Shown: positions 33,439-42,778, counted from the stretch's first letter. The stretch is 64,000 nucleotides of DNA from an uncultured bacterium (GCA_902780135.1 CACZEK010000010.1:62001-126000); one strand, 5' to 3'. Translations and numbers: made by a program. The notes: a model not told the origin generated them from the sequence alone.

Positions 33439-33791
33439 GCTGCAAAACAAAAAAAGCGGATTCGGAATTGTCCGCGATCCGCCGGAAAAAAGCAAAAAAA
33501 ACAGAAGCAGGGTTTCATATACCGCTCCAACTTAAAAGTAGGTGCAATAAGGCCTTGCGGCCCCGATATATTCTTTGTTCAGAGGAATGAACCGCTGCTT
33601 CCTGGTGTTTAATTTAGACGTGTTTCCGGAAATTGCAAGCGGTTCCGCGCGTTTTTTTTCAAAAAAACACGGCATTTGCCCGGCATGGCGTGCGCCGCAT
33701 CCCGGACAGCGTGAAGGCGGTTCGGCCCGGCGCTTTTCAGGGATGCGCCGGTCTGCGGAGCCGAAAAAACGGACTTTTTGGGCGTTTCGAC
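33439..33791. other. Gene-free divergent region before hisD
   Basis: About 350 bp with A-rich runs and no convincing gene. Open frames that extend hisD upstream into it lack coding character; the family-type N-terminus starts at 33867. Confidence 0.5.
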
Positions 33792-33819
33792 TGGAAAAAT
33801 GCGTTTTTTGAGCTATCTT
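33792..33819 (+). promoter_or_regulatory. Candidate promoter of the hisD operon
   Basis: TGGAAA (33792-33797), a 16-bp spacer and TATCTT (33814-33819), about 45 nt before the hisD start. Confidence 0.35.
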
Positions 33820-33866
33820 TATATGGATTATTGTTTACTTTCCCGAACTTGAAAGGATCTTTTTCC

Positions 33867-35165
33867 ATGAGAATCATTGACTGCACCGATGCCGACTACG
33901 GGCAGGCTCTTCAATCTCTTTATACCCGGCCCGCATGCCCCCCCGAGATCGAGGCGCGGGCGCAGGCGATCGTGGACGAGGTCCGGCAGCGCGGCGACGC
34001 GGCTGTCCTGGCGCAGATCGCGAAGTTCGACCGGGTGGTCCTGACCTCGCCGGAGCTGAAAGTCTCCGACGCGGAGATCGCCGCCGCGAAGAAGGCGGTC
34101 TCCCGCAAAACGAAAGACGCCGTCCGCCTCGCGAAGAAGAACATCACCGAATTCGCCAGAATGCAGATACCGCGTTCGTGGACCTCGCATCCGCGTCCCG
34201 GCGTCACGCTCGGCGAACAGTTCAAGCCGATGGACCGCGTGGGATGCTACGTGCCGGGCGGCACGGCCCCGCTGGTTTCCAGCGCGCTCCACACCGTCGC
34301 GATCGCGAAGGCCGCCGGCGTCCGCGAGATCATCGCCGCCACGCCTCCGCGCAAGGACGGCAGCATCAATCCCGCCACGCTCTACGCGCTGGTCGCCGCG
34401 GGCGCGACCGCCGTCTACAAGATGGGCGGCGCCACGGCGATCGCCGCGCTCGCCTACGGCACGGAGACGGTCCCCGCCGTCGAGAAGATCGTCGGTCCCG
34501 GCAACGCCTACGTCGCCGCCGCCAAACGCTACGTCTACGGACGCGTCGCCATCGACATGGTCGCCGGGCCCTCCGAGGTCATGGTGGTCGCCGACGGCAG
34601 CGTGAACCCGGCATGGACCGCCGCCGACATCCTGTCGCAGGCGGAACACGGCTCCGGGCTCGAACAGGCCGTGCTGGTCACGGACTCGAAGAAAACGCTC
34701 AACGCCGTGAAGGCGCAGATCCTGAAGCAGTCCGAAACGCTCACCCGGCAGGGCCCGCTTCAGAAGGTGCTGGCGAACGGCATCTTCCTGATCCGCTGCA
34801 AATCCATGGACGAGGCGGCGGAGATCGCCGGAAAGTTCGCCCCGGAACACCTCGAGCTCCACTGCGCCGAACCCGCGAAATTCGCGAAACGCATCCACGC
34901 CGCCGGCGCGATCTTCCTCGGCCCCTGGACGCCCGAACCCGCCGGCGATTTCACCGCCGGTCCGAGCCACGTGCTCCCGACCGCCGGGACCGCCCGGTTC
35001 TTCCACGGCATCACGGCGGGCGATTTCTTCTGCCGCAGCAGCATCCTGTCGTTCACGGAGAACGCGCTGATGCGGGAGGTTGACGCGATCGAGCACTTCG
35101 CCGAACTCGAGGGGCTCGACGCCCACGGGCGCAGCGCATCCATCCGCAGAAACGGCAAGAAATGA
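33867..35165 (+). CDS. hisD: Histidinol dehydrogenase
   Basis: 432 residues from the ATG at 33867 (AAAGGA upstream). It oxidises histidinol to histidine in two NAD-dependent steps. Zinc- and substrate-binding residues are Gln258 and His261 in SQAEHGSGLEQA; the catalytic pair Glu327-His328 lies in APEHLELH. The CYVPGGTAPLVSS and VGPGNAYVAAAK blocks are family hallmarks. hisC follows by 19 bp; the other his genes are not in this window. Confidence 0.95.
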   Translation: MRIIDCTDADYGQALQSLYTRPACPPEIEARAQAIVDEVRQRGDAAVLAQIAKFDRVVLTSPELKVSDAEIAAAKKAVSRKTKDAVRLAKKNITEFARMQIPRSWTSHPRPGVTLGEQFKPMDRVGCYVPGGTAPLVSSALHTVAIAKAAGVREIIAATPPRKDGSINPATLYALVAAGATAVYKMGGATAIAALAYGTETVPAVEKIVGPGNAYVAAAKRYVYGRVAIDMVAGPSEVMVVADGSVNPAWTAADILSQAEHGSGLEQAVLVTDSKKTLNAVKAQILKQSETLTRQGPLQKVLANGIFLIRCKSMDEAAEIAGKFAPEHLELHCAEPAKFAKRIHAAGAIFLGPWTPEPAGDFTAGPSHVLPTAGTARFFHGITAGDFFCRSSILSFTENALMREVDAIEHFAELEGLDAHGRSASIRRNGKK

Positions 35166-35184
35166 CCCGAAAGGCTCCCGTCAA

Positions 35185-36261
35185 ATGACTTCCGACCGCT
35201 ATATTTCATATTTCCGCAGGGACATCGACAGGATGGACGGCTACGCCCCCGGCGAACAGCTCAACATCCCGGAGCTTATCAAGCTCAACACCAACGAAAA
35301 CCCGTTCCCGCCGTGCCCTGGCGTCTTCCAGGCGCTCTCCTCGGTCGACCCCGAACGCCTCCGCCTGTACCCGAACCCGACCTCCGATCCCGTCCGCGAC
35401 GAGATCGCAAAGATGTTCGGGCTGACCCGCGACAACGTGATCGCGTGCAACGGGTCCGACGACACGCTGAGCATCACGGTGCGCTGTTTCTCCTCGGCGG
35501 ACCTGCCGATCGCCTGCCTGCGCCCGTCCTACACGCTGTATCCCACGCTGGCGGCGCTCCACGGCGCGCCGGTGCGCTACATCGACCTCACGGACGACTT
35601 CGGGCTGCCGGACGACATCCTGAAACGGCTCGAAGGCACCAACCTCTTCCTCATCGCCCGCCCGAACGCCCCGACCGGCAACAGTTTCCCGCGCGCCCTG
35701 ATGGAGAAGATCTGCGCCAATTACAAGGGCATGGTCCTGATCGACGAGGCGTACGCCGATTTCGCGTCCGACAACTGCGCGGACTTCGTGAAGCGTTTCC
35801 CGAACGTGATCGTGTCCCGGACGTTCTCGAAGTCGCGTTCGCTCGCCGGGCTCCGGTTCGGGTTCGCCCTGGCGCATCCGCGCACGATCGCCGGCATGAT
35901 GAAGATGAAGGATTCGTACAACGTCTCCTACCTCACGCAGACGCTCGCGGTCGCCGCCCTCCGCGACAAGGAGTATTTCGAGGAATGCGTCGAGAAGATC
36001 CGCCTGGCGCGCGAGATGCTCCGCACCGGGCTCCTGAAGCTCGGTTTCGAGGTGGTCCCGTCCGAGACGAACTTCCTTTTCGCTTCGCCGCCCGACGGCG
36101 ACGGGGAACGCTGTTTCCGCGAGCTCCGCGCCAACAATATCCTCGTGCGGTATTTCCCGTATCCGCGCACGAAACGCTTCGTGCGGATCTCCATCGGCAC
36201 GTCCGTCCAGATTGTGAAGGTCTGGTCCGTGCTGTCCCAAATCTACGGAACCAAATCATGA
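35185..36261 (+). CDS. hisC: Histidinol-phosphate aminotransferase
   Basis: 358 residues from the ATG at 35185. A class I/II PLP fold: KLNTNENPF (33-41), RPNAPTGN (159-166), DEAYADF (187-193) and the PLP lysine Lys216 in SRTFSKSRSLAG, with RFVRISIGT at the end. It converts imidazole-acetol phosphate to histidinol phosphate, the step before histidinol. Its stop overlaps the next gene start as ATGA. Confidence 0.94.
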   Translation: MTSDRYISYFRRDIDRMDGYAPGEQLNIPELIKLNTNENPFPPCPGVFQALSSVDPERLRLYPNPTSDPVRDEIAKMFGLTRDNVIACNGSDDTLSITVRCFSSADLPIACLRPSYTLYPTLAALHGAPVRYIDLTDDFGLPDDILKRLEGTNLFLIARPNAPTGNSFPRALMEKICANYKGMVLIDEAYADFASDNCADFVKRFPNVIVSRTFSKSRSLAGLRFGFALAHPRTIAGMMKMKDSYNVSYLTQTLAVAALRDKEYFEECVEKIRLAREMLRTGLLKLGFEVVPSETNFLFASPPDGDGERCFRELRANNILVRYFPYPRTKRFVRISIGTSVQIVKVWSVLSQIYGTKS

Positions 36262-37037
36262 TCCGCCTCGTCCTCCGCAGAAAACCGCTCCGCCTGCTCG
36301 CGTTTGCCGCGCTGCTCCTCCTTGTGCCGTGCGGACTGCGCGCCGACGTGTTCTCCATCTGGCCGTTCGGCGGCGGCGCGGCGGCGAAGAACGACGCTTC
36401 GGACCTTACCGCCGAGGCGGCGGAGGACACGCTGGCGACGCTGCTCGACGCCACGCAGTTCTGGTCCGAGAAGGTCACGATCAACGGCCAGAACATGACC
36501 ATGAAGATCTCCATGTCCGACCAGCCTCTTTCGCTGGTCCGCGCGTCCGTGCTGAAGCTGTTCCCCACGGCGCAGGCGGCGGGCAACGAGTCGTCCCTGC
36601 TCATGCGGCGTCCGCTCGACGACGGCGGCTCCCAGCGCATTTTCCTGCTTCAGCTCCGCGGCATGAACCCGCTTCTCCAGTTCACGACGGTCCTGCCGAA
36701 GGACATGCCGCGCGAATGCCCGCGCCCGCTCTGGCCCGCGGAGTTCCCGGTCGCCCCCGGCGCCGCTTCGTTCCAGCTGATGTCGTTCCCGAACCGCGGC
36801 TCCCATTTCGGCACGTACGTGATCGCCGGTTCCGAGATCGCGCCGGTCATGGACGAGCTGACCGCGAAGATCCGAAGCGCGGGCTGGGCTCCCGCCACCA
36901 TGGAGCACGCCGACCTCTTCGCGGGGACCGGCGAGGTCTTCATGAAGAAGGACCCGGACGAACTCCTGCTCCTCGGCATCGTCCGCGACGCCGCCGGGGA
37001 CGCGCAGGTCTCGTTCTACACACGCAAACTCAAGTAA
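36258..37037 (+). CDS. Secreted hypothetical protein
   Basis: 259 residues from the ATG at 36258, overlapping the hisC stop. A signal peptide spans about residues 1-29 (RLLAFAALLLLVPCG, ending in LRADVFS). The mature part has no motif that I recognise; it carries a conserved-looking WPAEFPVAPGAASFQLMSFPN stretch of mixed hydrophobicity and ends in VSFYTRKLK. Tight coupling between hisC and cmk gives no clue to its function. Confidence 0.65.
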   Translation: MIRLVLRRKPLRLLAFAALLLLVPCGLRADVFSIWPFGGGAAAKNDASDLTAEAAEDTLATLLDATQFWSEKVTINGQNMTMKISMSDQPLSLVRASVLKLFPTAQAAGNESSLLMRRPLDDGGSQRIFLLQLRGMNPLLQFTTVLPKDMPRECPRPLWPAEFPVAPGAASFQLMSFPNRGSHFGTYVIAGSEIAPVMDELTAKIRSAGWAPATMEHADLFAGTGEVFMKKDPDELLLLGIVRDAAGDAQVSFYTRKLK

Positions 37038-37075
37038 CCTCTCCCAACCAGTTTTCAACGAAGGAAGCCCCGACT

Positions 37076-37756
37076 ATGGCAAGCTCAGTGATCGCGATCG
37101 ACGGCCCCGCAGCGTCCGGCAAAAGCACGGCCGCGCGGAACCTCGCCGTCCGCCTCGGCATCCCTTACATCAATACCGGCTCGCTTTACCGCGCCATCGC
37201 GTGGAAGGCGGGGCAGCGCGGGATCTCCACCCGCGACGAAGCCGCGCTCCGCGCCATGCTCGCCGACACGGTCATCCGCTACGCGACCCCCGCGGACGGC
37301 GGCAACCCGGACATCGAGATCGACGGCGTTTTCCCGGGGCAGGCGCTCCGCGCGCCGGAGATTGCGCAGGGGGCGTCGAACGTCGCCGCCATCCCGTTCG
37401 TGCGCGCCTTCACGCTCCAGATCCAGCGCGACGCCGCGAAGAACCAGCTCGTCGTCATGGAGGGGCGCGACATCGGCACCGCGGTCTTCCCCGACGCAAA
37501 GTATAAATTCTTCCTGACCGCGTCGCCGCGCGTCCGGGCGCTCCGGCGTCTGGCGCAGGGCGGCGAGACGCCAGACAACGCCACGGTCGACTCCGTGGCA
37601 GCCGAGATCGCCGAACGCGACAAACAGGACATGAACCGGTCCGTCGCCCCGCTCAAACAGGCGGACGACGCGGTCTTCATCGACAGCAGCGGCATGACCG
37701 CCGAAGAAGTGCTGGACGCCATGGTCCTGTGCATCCGGGACGGAGGCGACGCATGA
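37076..37756 (+). CDS. cmk: Cytidylate kinase
   Basis: 226 residues, the usual length. P-loop GPAASGKS is at 10-17, then NTGSLYRA and the VVMEGRDIGTAVFPDAKYKFFL motif; ERDKQDMNRSVAPL is the nucleotide-binding lid region. It phosphorylates CMP and dCMP. Its stop overlaps the start of the thioesterase gene. Confidence 0.95.
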   Translation: MASSVIAIDGPAASGKSTAARNLAVRLGIPYINTGSLYRAIAWKAGQRGISTRDEAALRAMLADTVIRYATPADGGNPDIEIDGVFPGQALRAPEIAQGASNVAAIPFVRAFTLQIQRDAAKNQLVVMEGRDIGTAVFPDAKYKFFLTASPRVRALRRLAQGGETPDNATVDSVAAEIAERDKQDMNRSVAPLKQADDAVFIDSSGMTAEEVLDAMVLCIRDGGDA

Positions 37757-38169
37757 CGGTCTCCGCATCCCTCGACTACCGCGTGCCGTACGCCGACACC
37801 GACCAGATGACGTTCGTCTACTACGCGAACTATCTCATCTACTTCGAAATGGCGCGCGAGGAGCTCATGCGCGCGATCGGGCTGCCGTACAGCAGGCTCG
37901 AAGAGCTCGGCTGCGCGCTCCCCGTCCTCGAAGCCGTCTGCCATTACAAAAAGCCCGCCAAGTTCGAGGACATCCTCACCATCACCGCCTCCCTCGCCGA
38001 GATGAAAGGCGTCCGCGTCAAGATCGCCTGCACCGTCAAGCGCGGCGAAGAGCTGCTCGCCGAAGGCTGGACCGTCCACGCGTTCATGAACCGCGACGGC
38101 CGCCCGCAGAAGCCTCCGCAGGTCTTCCTCGACGCCATCAATTCCGCACCAACTACTCCCGAACCATAA
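37753..38169 (+). CDS. YbgC/FadM-type acyl-CoA thioesterase (hotdog fold)
   Basis: 138 residues from the ATG at 37753. The catalytic motif [16 protein letters not shown] has the conserved Asp17, and [10 protein letters not shown] follows on the hotdog helix. It should hydrolyse short- or medium-chain acyl-CoA or acyl-ACP. A similar protein is encoded at 48747. It overlaps cmk by four bases, so the pairing is translational rather than functional. Confidence 0.87.
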   Translation: MTVSASLDYRVPYADTDQMTFVYYANYLIYFEMAREELMRAIGLPYSRLEELGCALPVLEAVCHYKKPAKFEDILTITASLAEMKGVRVKIACTVKRGEELLAEGWTVHAFMNRDGRPQKPPQVFLDAINSAPTTPEP

Positions 38170-38185
38170 AGGATTTTTACTTCAA

Positions 38186-38692
38186 ATGAGCAACAACACC
38201 AACCCCGATCTCTGCCCCTGCGGTTCCGGCGAACATTTCGCCGACTGCTGCGAACCCGTCATCCTCGGCGCCCGCAAGGCGAAAACCCCCGAGGAACTCA
38301 TGCGTGCGCGCTACTCCGCCTACGCCACCTGCCACGTCGATTTCATCCTCGACTCCACCCACCCCGAACAGCGCGCCACCTGCGACCGCCAGGAAGTCAA
38401 GAACTGGGCGGAACAGTCCGAGTGGGACGGCATCACCATCCTCCGCACCGAACGCGGCGGCGAGAAGGATTCCGACGGCGTCGTCGAGTTCGTCGCGCGC
38501 TACAAAAACCGCAACATGCAGATGGAGCACCACGAGATCTCCGAGTTCCGCCGCAGCGGCGGCGAGTGGTTCTTCTACGACGGCGCGATCGTCGGCCCGA
38601 AGCCCTACGTCCGCACCACGCCGAAGGTCGGCCCCAACGACCCGTGCCCCTGCGGCTCCGGCAAGAAGTACAAGAAGTGCTGCGGCAAGTGA
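38186..38692 (+). CDS. YchJ family protein with two SEC-C zinc motifs
   Basis: 168 residues. An N-terminal [13 protein letters not shown] and a C-terminal [13 protein letters not shown] are SEC-C zinc-binding motifs; between them is the YchJ/NTF2-like core with [13 protein letters not shown]. The family is widespread and uncharacterised, possibly an interaction module linked to secretion or translation. An inverted repeat follows 43 bp later. Confidence 0.9.
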   Translation: MSNNTNPDLCPCGSGEHFADCCEPVILGARKAKTPEELMRARYSAYATCHVDFILDSTHPEQRATCDRQEVKNWAEQSEWDGITILRTERGGEKDSDGVVEFVARYKNRNMQMEHHEISEFRRSGGEWFFYDGAIVGPKPYVRTTPKVGPNDPCPCGSGKKYKKCCGK

Positions 38693-38734
38693 CGCCGCCG
38701 ACGTTTTCTTGTCCGTACATTCCGTATGACAGTC

Positions 38735-38769
38735 CGCTTCCCGATGCAATAAAACGCCGTCGGGAAGCG
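38735..38769. terminator. Perfect 10-bp inverted repeat after the YchJ-like gene
   Basis: CGCTTCCCGA (38735-38744) pairs with TCGGGAAGCG (38760-38769) around a 15-base loop. Only a short AT tract follows, which includes TATAGT and TATATT boxes that may start the next gene. Confidence 0.5.
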
Positions 38770-38862
38770 TTATAGTATTCGATATATTGTTTCCGCGCCG
38801 TTTTGCCTGCGGCGGAACGTCCTTTCTCTTTTTTCGCACACACGCAAAACCGAGGTGAGCCC

Positions 38863-40065
38863 ATGAAAAATCGCTGGAAAAAAGTACTGGTCTGGACGGC
38901 GGTCGTGATCGTCCTGATCCTCGCCGTCGTCGCGTTCGGCGCGTGGCGCATGTTCGGCACGTTCATCACTGCGGCGCGGAGCATCCACAAGCTCCGGGAC
39001 GGAGTGTATGTCATGGAATACCGCGGCGACTACGGATTCGACGACTTCCTCGCGCAAGGCGGCGCGGCGGACGATTCCGCCGTGGCGGATTACCTGATCG
39101 GGTTTCTGTCCGGCGGCTTTTACAGGAAGGCGGGCAACGAGATCAAGCCCGGCGATTACGGCTGCTCCACGGTCTGCGTGAAGGCCAAGAACGGCAACGT
39201 GTATTTCGGACGCAATTTCGACTGGGAGAAGGGCCGTGCCATGATCGTCCACACCGTGCCGGAGAACGGCTACGAATCGCTCTCCACCTGCTGCCTGGAC
39301 TTCCTCGGATTCGGGGACGATTACCAGCCCGACGGCTCCATGCCGGAGCGCATCCAGACGCTCGCGGCGATCTATGTCCCCGTGGACGGCATGAACGAAA
39401 AGGGGCTGATCGTCGCCGACCTCATGGCGGGGGACATGGAGGAGACGCACCAGAAGACGGACAAGCCCGACCTCACGACCACGACCGCCATCCGGCTGCT
39501 GCTGGACCATGCGGCGAACGTGGATGAGGCGGTCGAACTCCTGAAACAGTACGACATGAACTCGTCCATCGGCGCGGCGCATCACTTCGCCATCGCGGAC
39601 AAGAGCGGGAAAAGCGTGGTCGTGGAGTACGTGAACGGCGAAATGTTCGTCGCGGAAACGAACATCGTCACGAACCATTACCTCGCCGACTGCGCGAAGA
39701 AGGGCGTTGGGGACGAGGAGTCCCATCTGCGATTCGACCACGTGTCCGAATTCATCGGCCCGGATTTCGTTCTCGCCGGCGGGTTCGGCGCTCATGGCAA
39801 TTGGATAGTCCAAAAGCCGTTCCAGGAAGTCAGGTCCTGTATTGCGCGCGTTTCGCAGTCGCAAAAAGAGTTCTGGTATCCGCAGGGGGACGACGACGGC
39901 GACGACGTGACCCTGTGGAGCATCGTCTATGCCCCGGGGAACCAGAGGGCGGACTTCTATTTCCGTGAAGATTTCAAAAACGGCTACAGGCTTTTCCTTC
40001 ACCCTGAGATCAACAACAAAAAACACAAGTTCGTATCCGACACCCCCGTCATTTACGTCGATTGA
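38863..40065 (+). CDS. Linear amide C-N hydrolase (choloylglycine hydrolase/acid ceramidase-like)
   Basis: 400 residues from the ATG at 38863 (GAGGTG upstream). One N-terminal helix (about 8-30) anchors or exports it. The Ntn-hydrolase pattern follows: Cys101 in GDYGCSTVCV, then VYFGRNFDWEKG with Arg117 and Asp120, and TNHY further on. In this family the Cys becomes an N-terminal nucleophile after cleavage; here an unusually long segment precedes it. It cuts amide bonds such as those in bile salts, penicillin V or N-acyl lipids; the substrate is unknown. It stands alone. Confidence 0.8.
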   Translation: MKNRWKKVLVWTAVVIVLILAVVAFGAWRMFGTFITAARSIHKLRDGVYVMEYRGDYGFDDFLAQGGAADDSAVADYLIGFLSGGFYRKAGNEIKPGDYGCSTVCVKAKNGNVYFGRNFDWEKGRAMIVHTVPENGYESLSTCCLDFLGFGDDYQPDGSMPERIQTLAAIYVPVDGMNEKGLIVADLMAGDMEETHQKTDKPDLTTTTAIRLLLDHAANVDEAVELLKQYDMNSSIGAAHHFAIADKSGKSVVVEYVNGEMFVAETNIVTNHYLADCAKKGVGDEESHLRFDHVSEFIGPDFVLAGGFGAHGNWIVQKPFQEVRSCIARVSQSQKEFWYPQGDDDGDDVTLWSIVYAPGNQRADFYFREDFKNGYRLFLHPEINNKKHKFVSDTPVIYVD

Positions 40066-40109
40066 GTCCGCCGGAATGCGAGCTGGACGGAGTGTGAACA
40101 AATCCTTTT

Positions 40110-40220
40110 TTACCGTCCGTTCGGGTACAGCATGACGTCCAGCCAGTCATTCAGGTGGTTGTCGAGCCACCATGCATCCATGCGCGCGTAGTTGGCGCGG
40201 ATGAGCCGGAACTGCGCATT
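40110..40220 (-). pseudogene. C-terminal remnant of a glycosyltransferase gene
   Basis: Reading the minus strand gives AQFRLIRANYARMDAWWLDN, then HLNDWLDVMLYPNGR and a stop. This matches the last 36 residues of the glycosyltransferase at 51851-53008 (AQFRLIRDNYTRMNAYWLDN, HLDEWLEVMLFPNGR), while the DNA beyond 40220 does not match. A paralogous gene was probably once here and has been deleted. Confidence 0.8.
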
Positions 40221-40257
40221 GTATCGTATTCCCGTCCGGGAGCTTTTCCCTTATTCG

Positions 40258-40287
40258 CCCCCTCGACGGAATCCGCCTTCGAGGGGG
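40258..40287. terminator. Perfect 9-bp hairpin
   Basis: CCCCCTCGA (40258-40266) pairs with TCGAGGGGG (40279-40287), followed by TGTTT. It lies between the glycosyltransferase remnant and the tRNA. The flanking DNA 40222-40385 holds no other feature that I see. Confidence 0.5.
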
Positions 40288-40385
40288 TGTTTGGGCATGC
40301 GCGGGGGCAGGGAAGAATAAGTATTGTTGCAATTGATTCGCAATCAACAAGATGGGTATATCGCCCGGAAATCGGGGCAAAAAAA

Positions 40386-40461
40386 TGGAGCCAGCGCTCG
40401 GAATCGAACCGAGGACCTGTTCATTACGAGTGAACCGCTCTACCGACTGAGCTATGCTGGC
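40386..40461 (-). tRNA. tRNA-Thr (anticodon CGT)
   Basis: 76 nt including an encoded CCA. The cloverleaf folds well: acceptor GCCAGCA/CGCTGGC with one A-C mismatch at position 7-66, D-arm GCTC/GAGC, anticodon stem GTTCA/TGAAC with loop CTCGTAA, and T-arm CTCGG/CCGAG with TTCGATT. The CGT anticodon reads ACG codons. Confidence 0.93.
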
Positions 40462-40476
40462 ATCCGATAGGATACT

Positions 40477-40505
40477 AATTTAGCACGAATTCGGGCAAAA
40501 ATCAA
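40477..40505 (-). promoter_or_regulatory. Promoter of the tRNA-Thr gene
   Basis: On the minus strand TTGATT (40500-40505), a 17-bp spacer and TAAATT (40477-40482) with an extended TGC. Transcription would start about 10 nt before the mature tRNA. Confidence 0.7.
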
Positions 40506-40568
40506 GGCGGAATGCGCTTTTTTTGCCAAAAAAAGAGAATCGGGGTGTAAAAATGAACCGGAACGCGC

Positions 40569-40574
40569 TATATT
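40569..40574 (+). promoter_or_regulatory. -10 box of the KDG-kinase-like gene
   Basis: TATATT in the context CGCTATATTAAA, like other promoters here; no good -35 box was found. It lies 95 nt before the start. Confidence 0.4.
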
Positions 40575-40669
40575 AAATGGTTGAAATCACTTTATGCGCC
40601 GGATGCCCGGGCCGCGGACGCGGTCCCGCCGGAGTCCGGCACGTCCCCATTCACAGCAAGGAGTTCATC

Positions 40670-41764
40670 ATGCTCAAGGTCAAGTCCGCCGATTCGTGCA
40701 AATACGACATCCTCTCGCTCGGAGAGATCATGCTCCGGTTCGATCCGGGGCCGGGCCGCATCCATACCGCCCGCCAGTTCAGCGTGTGGGAAGGAGGCGG
40801 CGAATACAACGTGGCGCGCGGTCTCCGCCGCTGCTTCGGGCTCCGCGCCGGCGCGATCACCGCGCTCGCGGACAATCCGGTCGGCCGCCTGGTCGAGGAT
40901 TTCATGCTGCAGGGCGGCGTGGACGTCTCCCTCATCAAGTGGGTGCCGTACGACGGCGTCGGGCGCCAGGTCCGCAACGGCCTGAACTTCACGGAACGCG
41001 GCTACGGCATCCGCGGCGCGGTGGGCTGCTCCGACCGCGGCAACACGGCGGTCTCCCAGCTCAAAGCGGGCGACATCGACTTCGACATGATCTTCGGCAA
41101 GCTCGGCAGCCGCTGGTTCCACACGGGCGGCATCTTCGCCGCGCTCTCCGACACCACCCCCGGCGTCGTGATCGAGGCGCTGAAGGCCGCCAAGAAATAC
41201 GGCACCGTGACCAGCTACGACCTCAACTACCGTCCGTCGCTGTGGAAGGCGATCGGCGGCAAGGAACGCGCCCGCGAGGTCAACCGCGAGATCGCGCAGT
41301 ATGTGGACGTGATGATCGGCAACGAGGAGGACTTCACCGCCTGCCTCGGATTCGAGGTCGAGGGCCTCGACGCCAACATCAGCGCCATCGACCCCGCCAA
41401 CTTCCGCAAGATGATCGAACGCGCCGTCTCCGTCTACCCGAACTTCCAGGCCGCCGCCACCACCCTCCGCACCGTCCGCACCGCCACGGTCAACGACTGG
41501 AGCGCGATCGTCTGGAGCGACGGCAAATTCTACCAGGCGAAGCAGCGCGACGGGCTCGAGATCTTCGACCGCGTCGGCGGCGGCGACAGCTTCGCCTCCG
41601 GCCTCATCTACGGATTCATGGAAAAGGGCGATCCCGCGCTCGCGGTCGAATACGGCGCCGCCCACGGCGCGCTCGCCATGACCACACCCGGCGACACCTC
41701 CATGGCGCGTCTCGCCGAGGTCGAAAAGCTGGTCGGCGGAGGCGGCGCACGCGTGGACCGCTGA
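40670..41764 (+). CDS. PfkB-family sugar kinase, 2-keto-3-deoxygluconate kinase-like
   Basis: 364 residues from the ATG at 40670 (AAGGAG 8 nt upstream). The N-terminal SLGEIMLRFDPG and WEGGGEYNVARGL segments and the C-terminal DRVGGGDSFASGLIYG, with catalytic Asp306, define a ribokinase-fold sugar kinase. The EYNVARGL type is common in KDG kinases. It would phosphorylate 2-keto-3-deoxygluconate for the Entner-Doudoroff route from uronates. Insertion of a segment around 215-280 makes it longer than the usual ~310-330. No aldolase is adjacent. Confidence 0.82.
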   Translation: MLKVKSADSCKYDILSLGEIMLRFDPGPGRIHTARQFSVWEGGGEYNVARGLRRCFGLRAGAITALADNPVGRLVEDFMLQGGVDVSLIKWVPYDGVGRQVRNGLNFTERGYGIRGAVGCSDRGNTAVSQLKAGDIDFDMIFGKLGSRWFHTGGIFAALSDTTPGVVIEALKAAKKYGTVTSYDLNYRPSLWKAIGGKERAREVNREIAQYVDVMIGNEEDFTACLGFEVEGLDANISAIDPANFRKMIERAVSVYPNFQAAATTLRTVRTATVNDWSAIVWSDGKFYQAKQRDGLEIFDRVGGGDSFASGLIYGFMEKGDPALAVEYGAAHGALAMTTPGDTSMARLAEVEKLVGGGGARVDR

Positions 41765-41805
41765 GTTGAAAAAACATCAACGAAATCAACACACGCGGGG
41801 AAACC

Positions 41806-42474
41806 ATGAACATCCGTCCCAAAAGATCGTTCTGTTTCCTCGCGCTGTTTTTTTTCCTCGCCGTCACGGCGTTCGTCGCATACAGAGTGTTTGAGGAGCC
41901 CGGCCATGCGGAATTCAAGGCGGGCAAGGCCGCTTACTGGGCTGGAAACTACAAATCGGCAGTCGAACACTACAAACTGGCGGCGGATCAGGGCAATCTG
42001 AAGGCGCGGACGCTGGTTGGCATCTTCTACCGGAAGGGCTTGGGCGTCGAACAGGACTATGCCGAGGCGCTGAAATGGCTTCGTCCCGCCGCCGAACAGG
42101 GCTTCGGTGCGGCACAGTCTGAGCTCGGGCTCTGCTATGAATGCGGTTTCGGCGTCGAACAGAATTATGCAGAGGCCGTGGAATGGTATAAGAAAGCCGC
42201 CGAACAGGGCGATGCGCAAGGCCAGCTCCTGCTCGGAGCCGCATACGGTCTGGGACGCGGGATCAAACAGGACGACGAAGCGGCATTTTACTGGATTTAC
42301 AAGGCGGCGGCGCAGGGCGACGACCTTGCGCAGTACAATGTTGGCTTCCTCTACCGGAAGGGCTTGGGCGTCGAACAGGACTATGCCGAGGCGCTGAAAT
42401 GGTACCGTCTGGCGGCGGAACAGGGCAACGCCGAGGCGAAAGCGGCGTTGGAAGAGCTCGAAGCAGACGAGTAA
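41806..42474 (+). CDS. Sel1-repeat protein, membrane-anchored
   Basis: 222 residues. An N-terminal hydrophobic helix (about 9-26) may be a signal anchor. Then come a TPR-like unit and four Sel1 repeats (about 65-210) of the form AxxxLGxxYxxGxGVxQDYxEAxxWYxxAAEQG. Such solenoids bind protein partners, usually in the periplasm. Repeats 1 and 4 are nearly identical in DNA, showing recent internal duplication. It follows the sugar kinase gene by 41 bp. Confidence 0.85.
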   Translation: MNIRPKRSFCFLALFFFLAVTAFVAYRVFEEPGHAEFKAGKAAYWAGNYKSAVEHYKLAADQGNLKARTLVGIFYRKGLGVEQDYAEALKWLRPAAEQGFGAAQSELGLCYECGFGVEQNYAEAVEWYKKAAEQGDAQGQLLLGAAYGLGRGIKQDDEAAFYWIYKAAAQGDDLAQYNVGFLYRKGLGVEQDYAEALKWYRLAAEQGNAEAKAALEELEADE

Positions 42475-42497
42475 CTCCGTCCGCGCATGGTCCTGAC

Positions 42498-42530
42498 CGG
42501 GGCCGCCCCGTTTTCTTTCCTGTTTTCTTT
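42498..42530 (+). terminator. Terminator after the Sel1 gene
   Basis: CGGGG (42498-42502) and CCCCG (42506-42510), then a T-rich run. The stem is short. A second weak stem (GCTCGT at 42723, ACGAGC at 42738, then GCGTTTTG) lies further on; the rest of 42531-42778 holds nothing that I can name. Confidence 0.4.
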
Positions 42531-42778
42531 CAAACGACACCGTTTTCCCTTCCATCGGAATGGCTCCGTTTTTTTGGGAATATCCGTTTTTTCTCTGCCT
42601 ATCCTGCAAAAAGTCCTTCGGTTTCCTCGGAGAATATGCGTAAAAGTCATTCGATTTTCTCTGCTTTTGAGCTCAGGATGGAAACACGCGCTGATTGATC
42701 TCCCGCTTTATGCGCTCGATCAGCTCGTCATATGGTAACGAGCGCGTTTTGCTGTTTGCTCATTTTTTTATCTATACG

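Noticed and set aside
33633..33866. N-terminal extension of HisD
   Set aside because: The normal HisD N-terminus begins at 33867 with a ribosome site; the upstream stretch spans the promoter and has no conserved sequence.
42399..42698. 99-codon frame after the Sel1 gene
   Set aside because: It overlaps the Sel1 gene end and spans a terminator hairpin, with no ribosome site or family.
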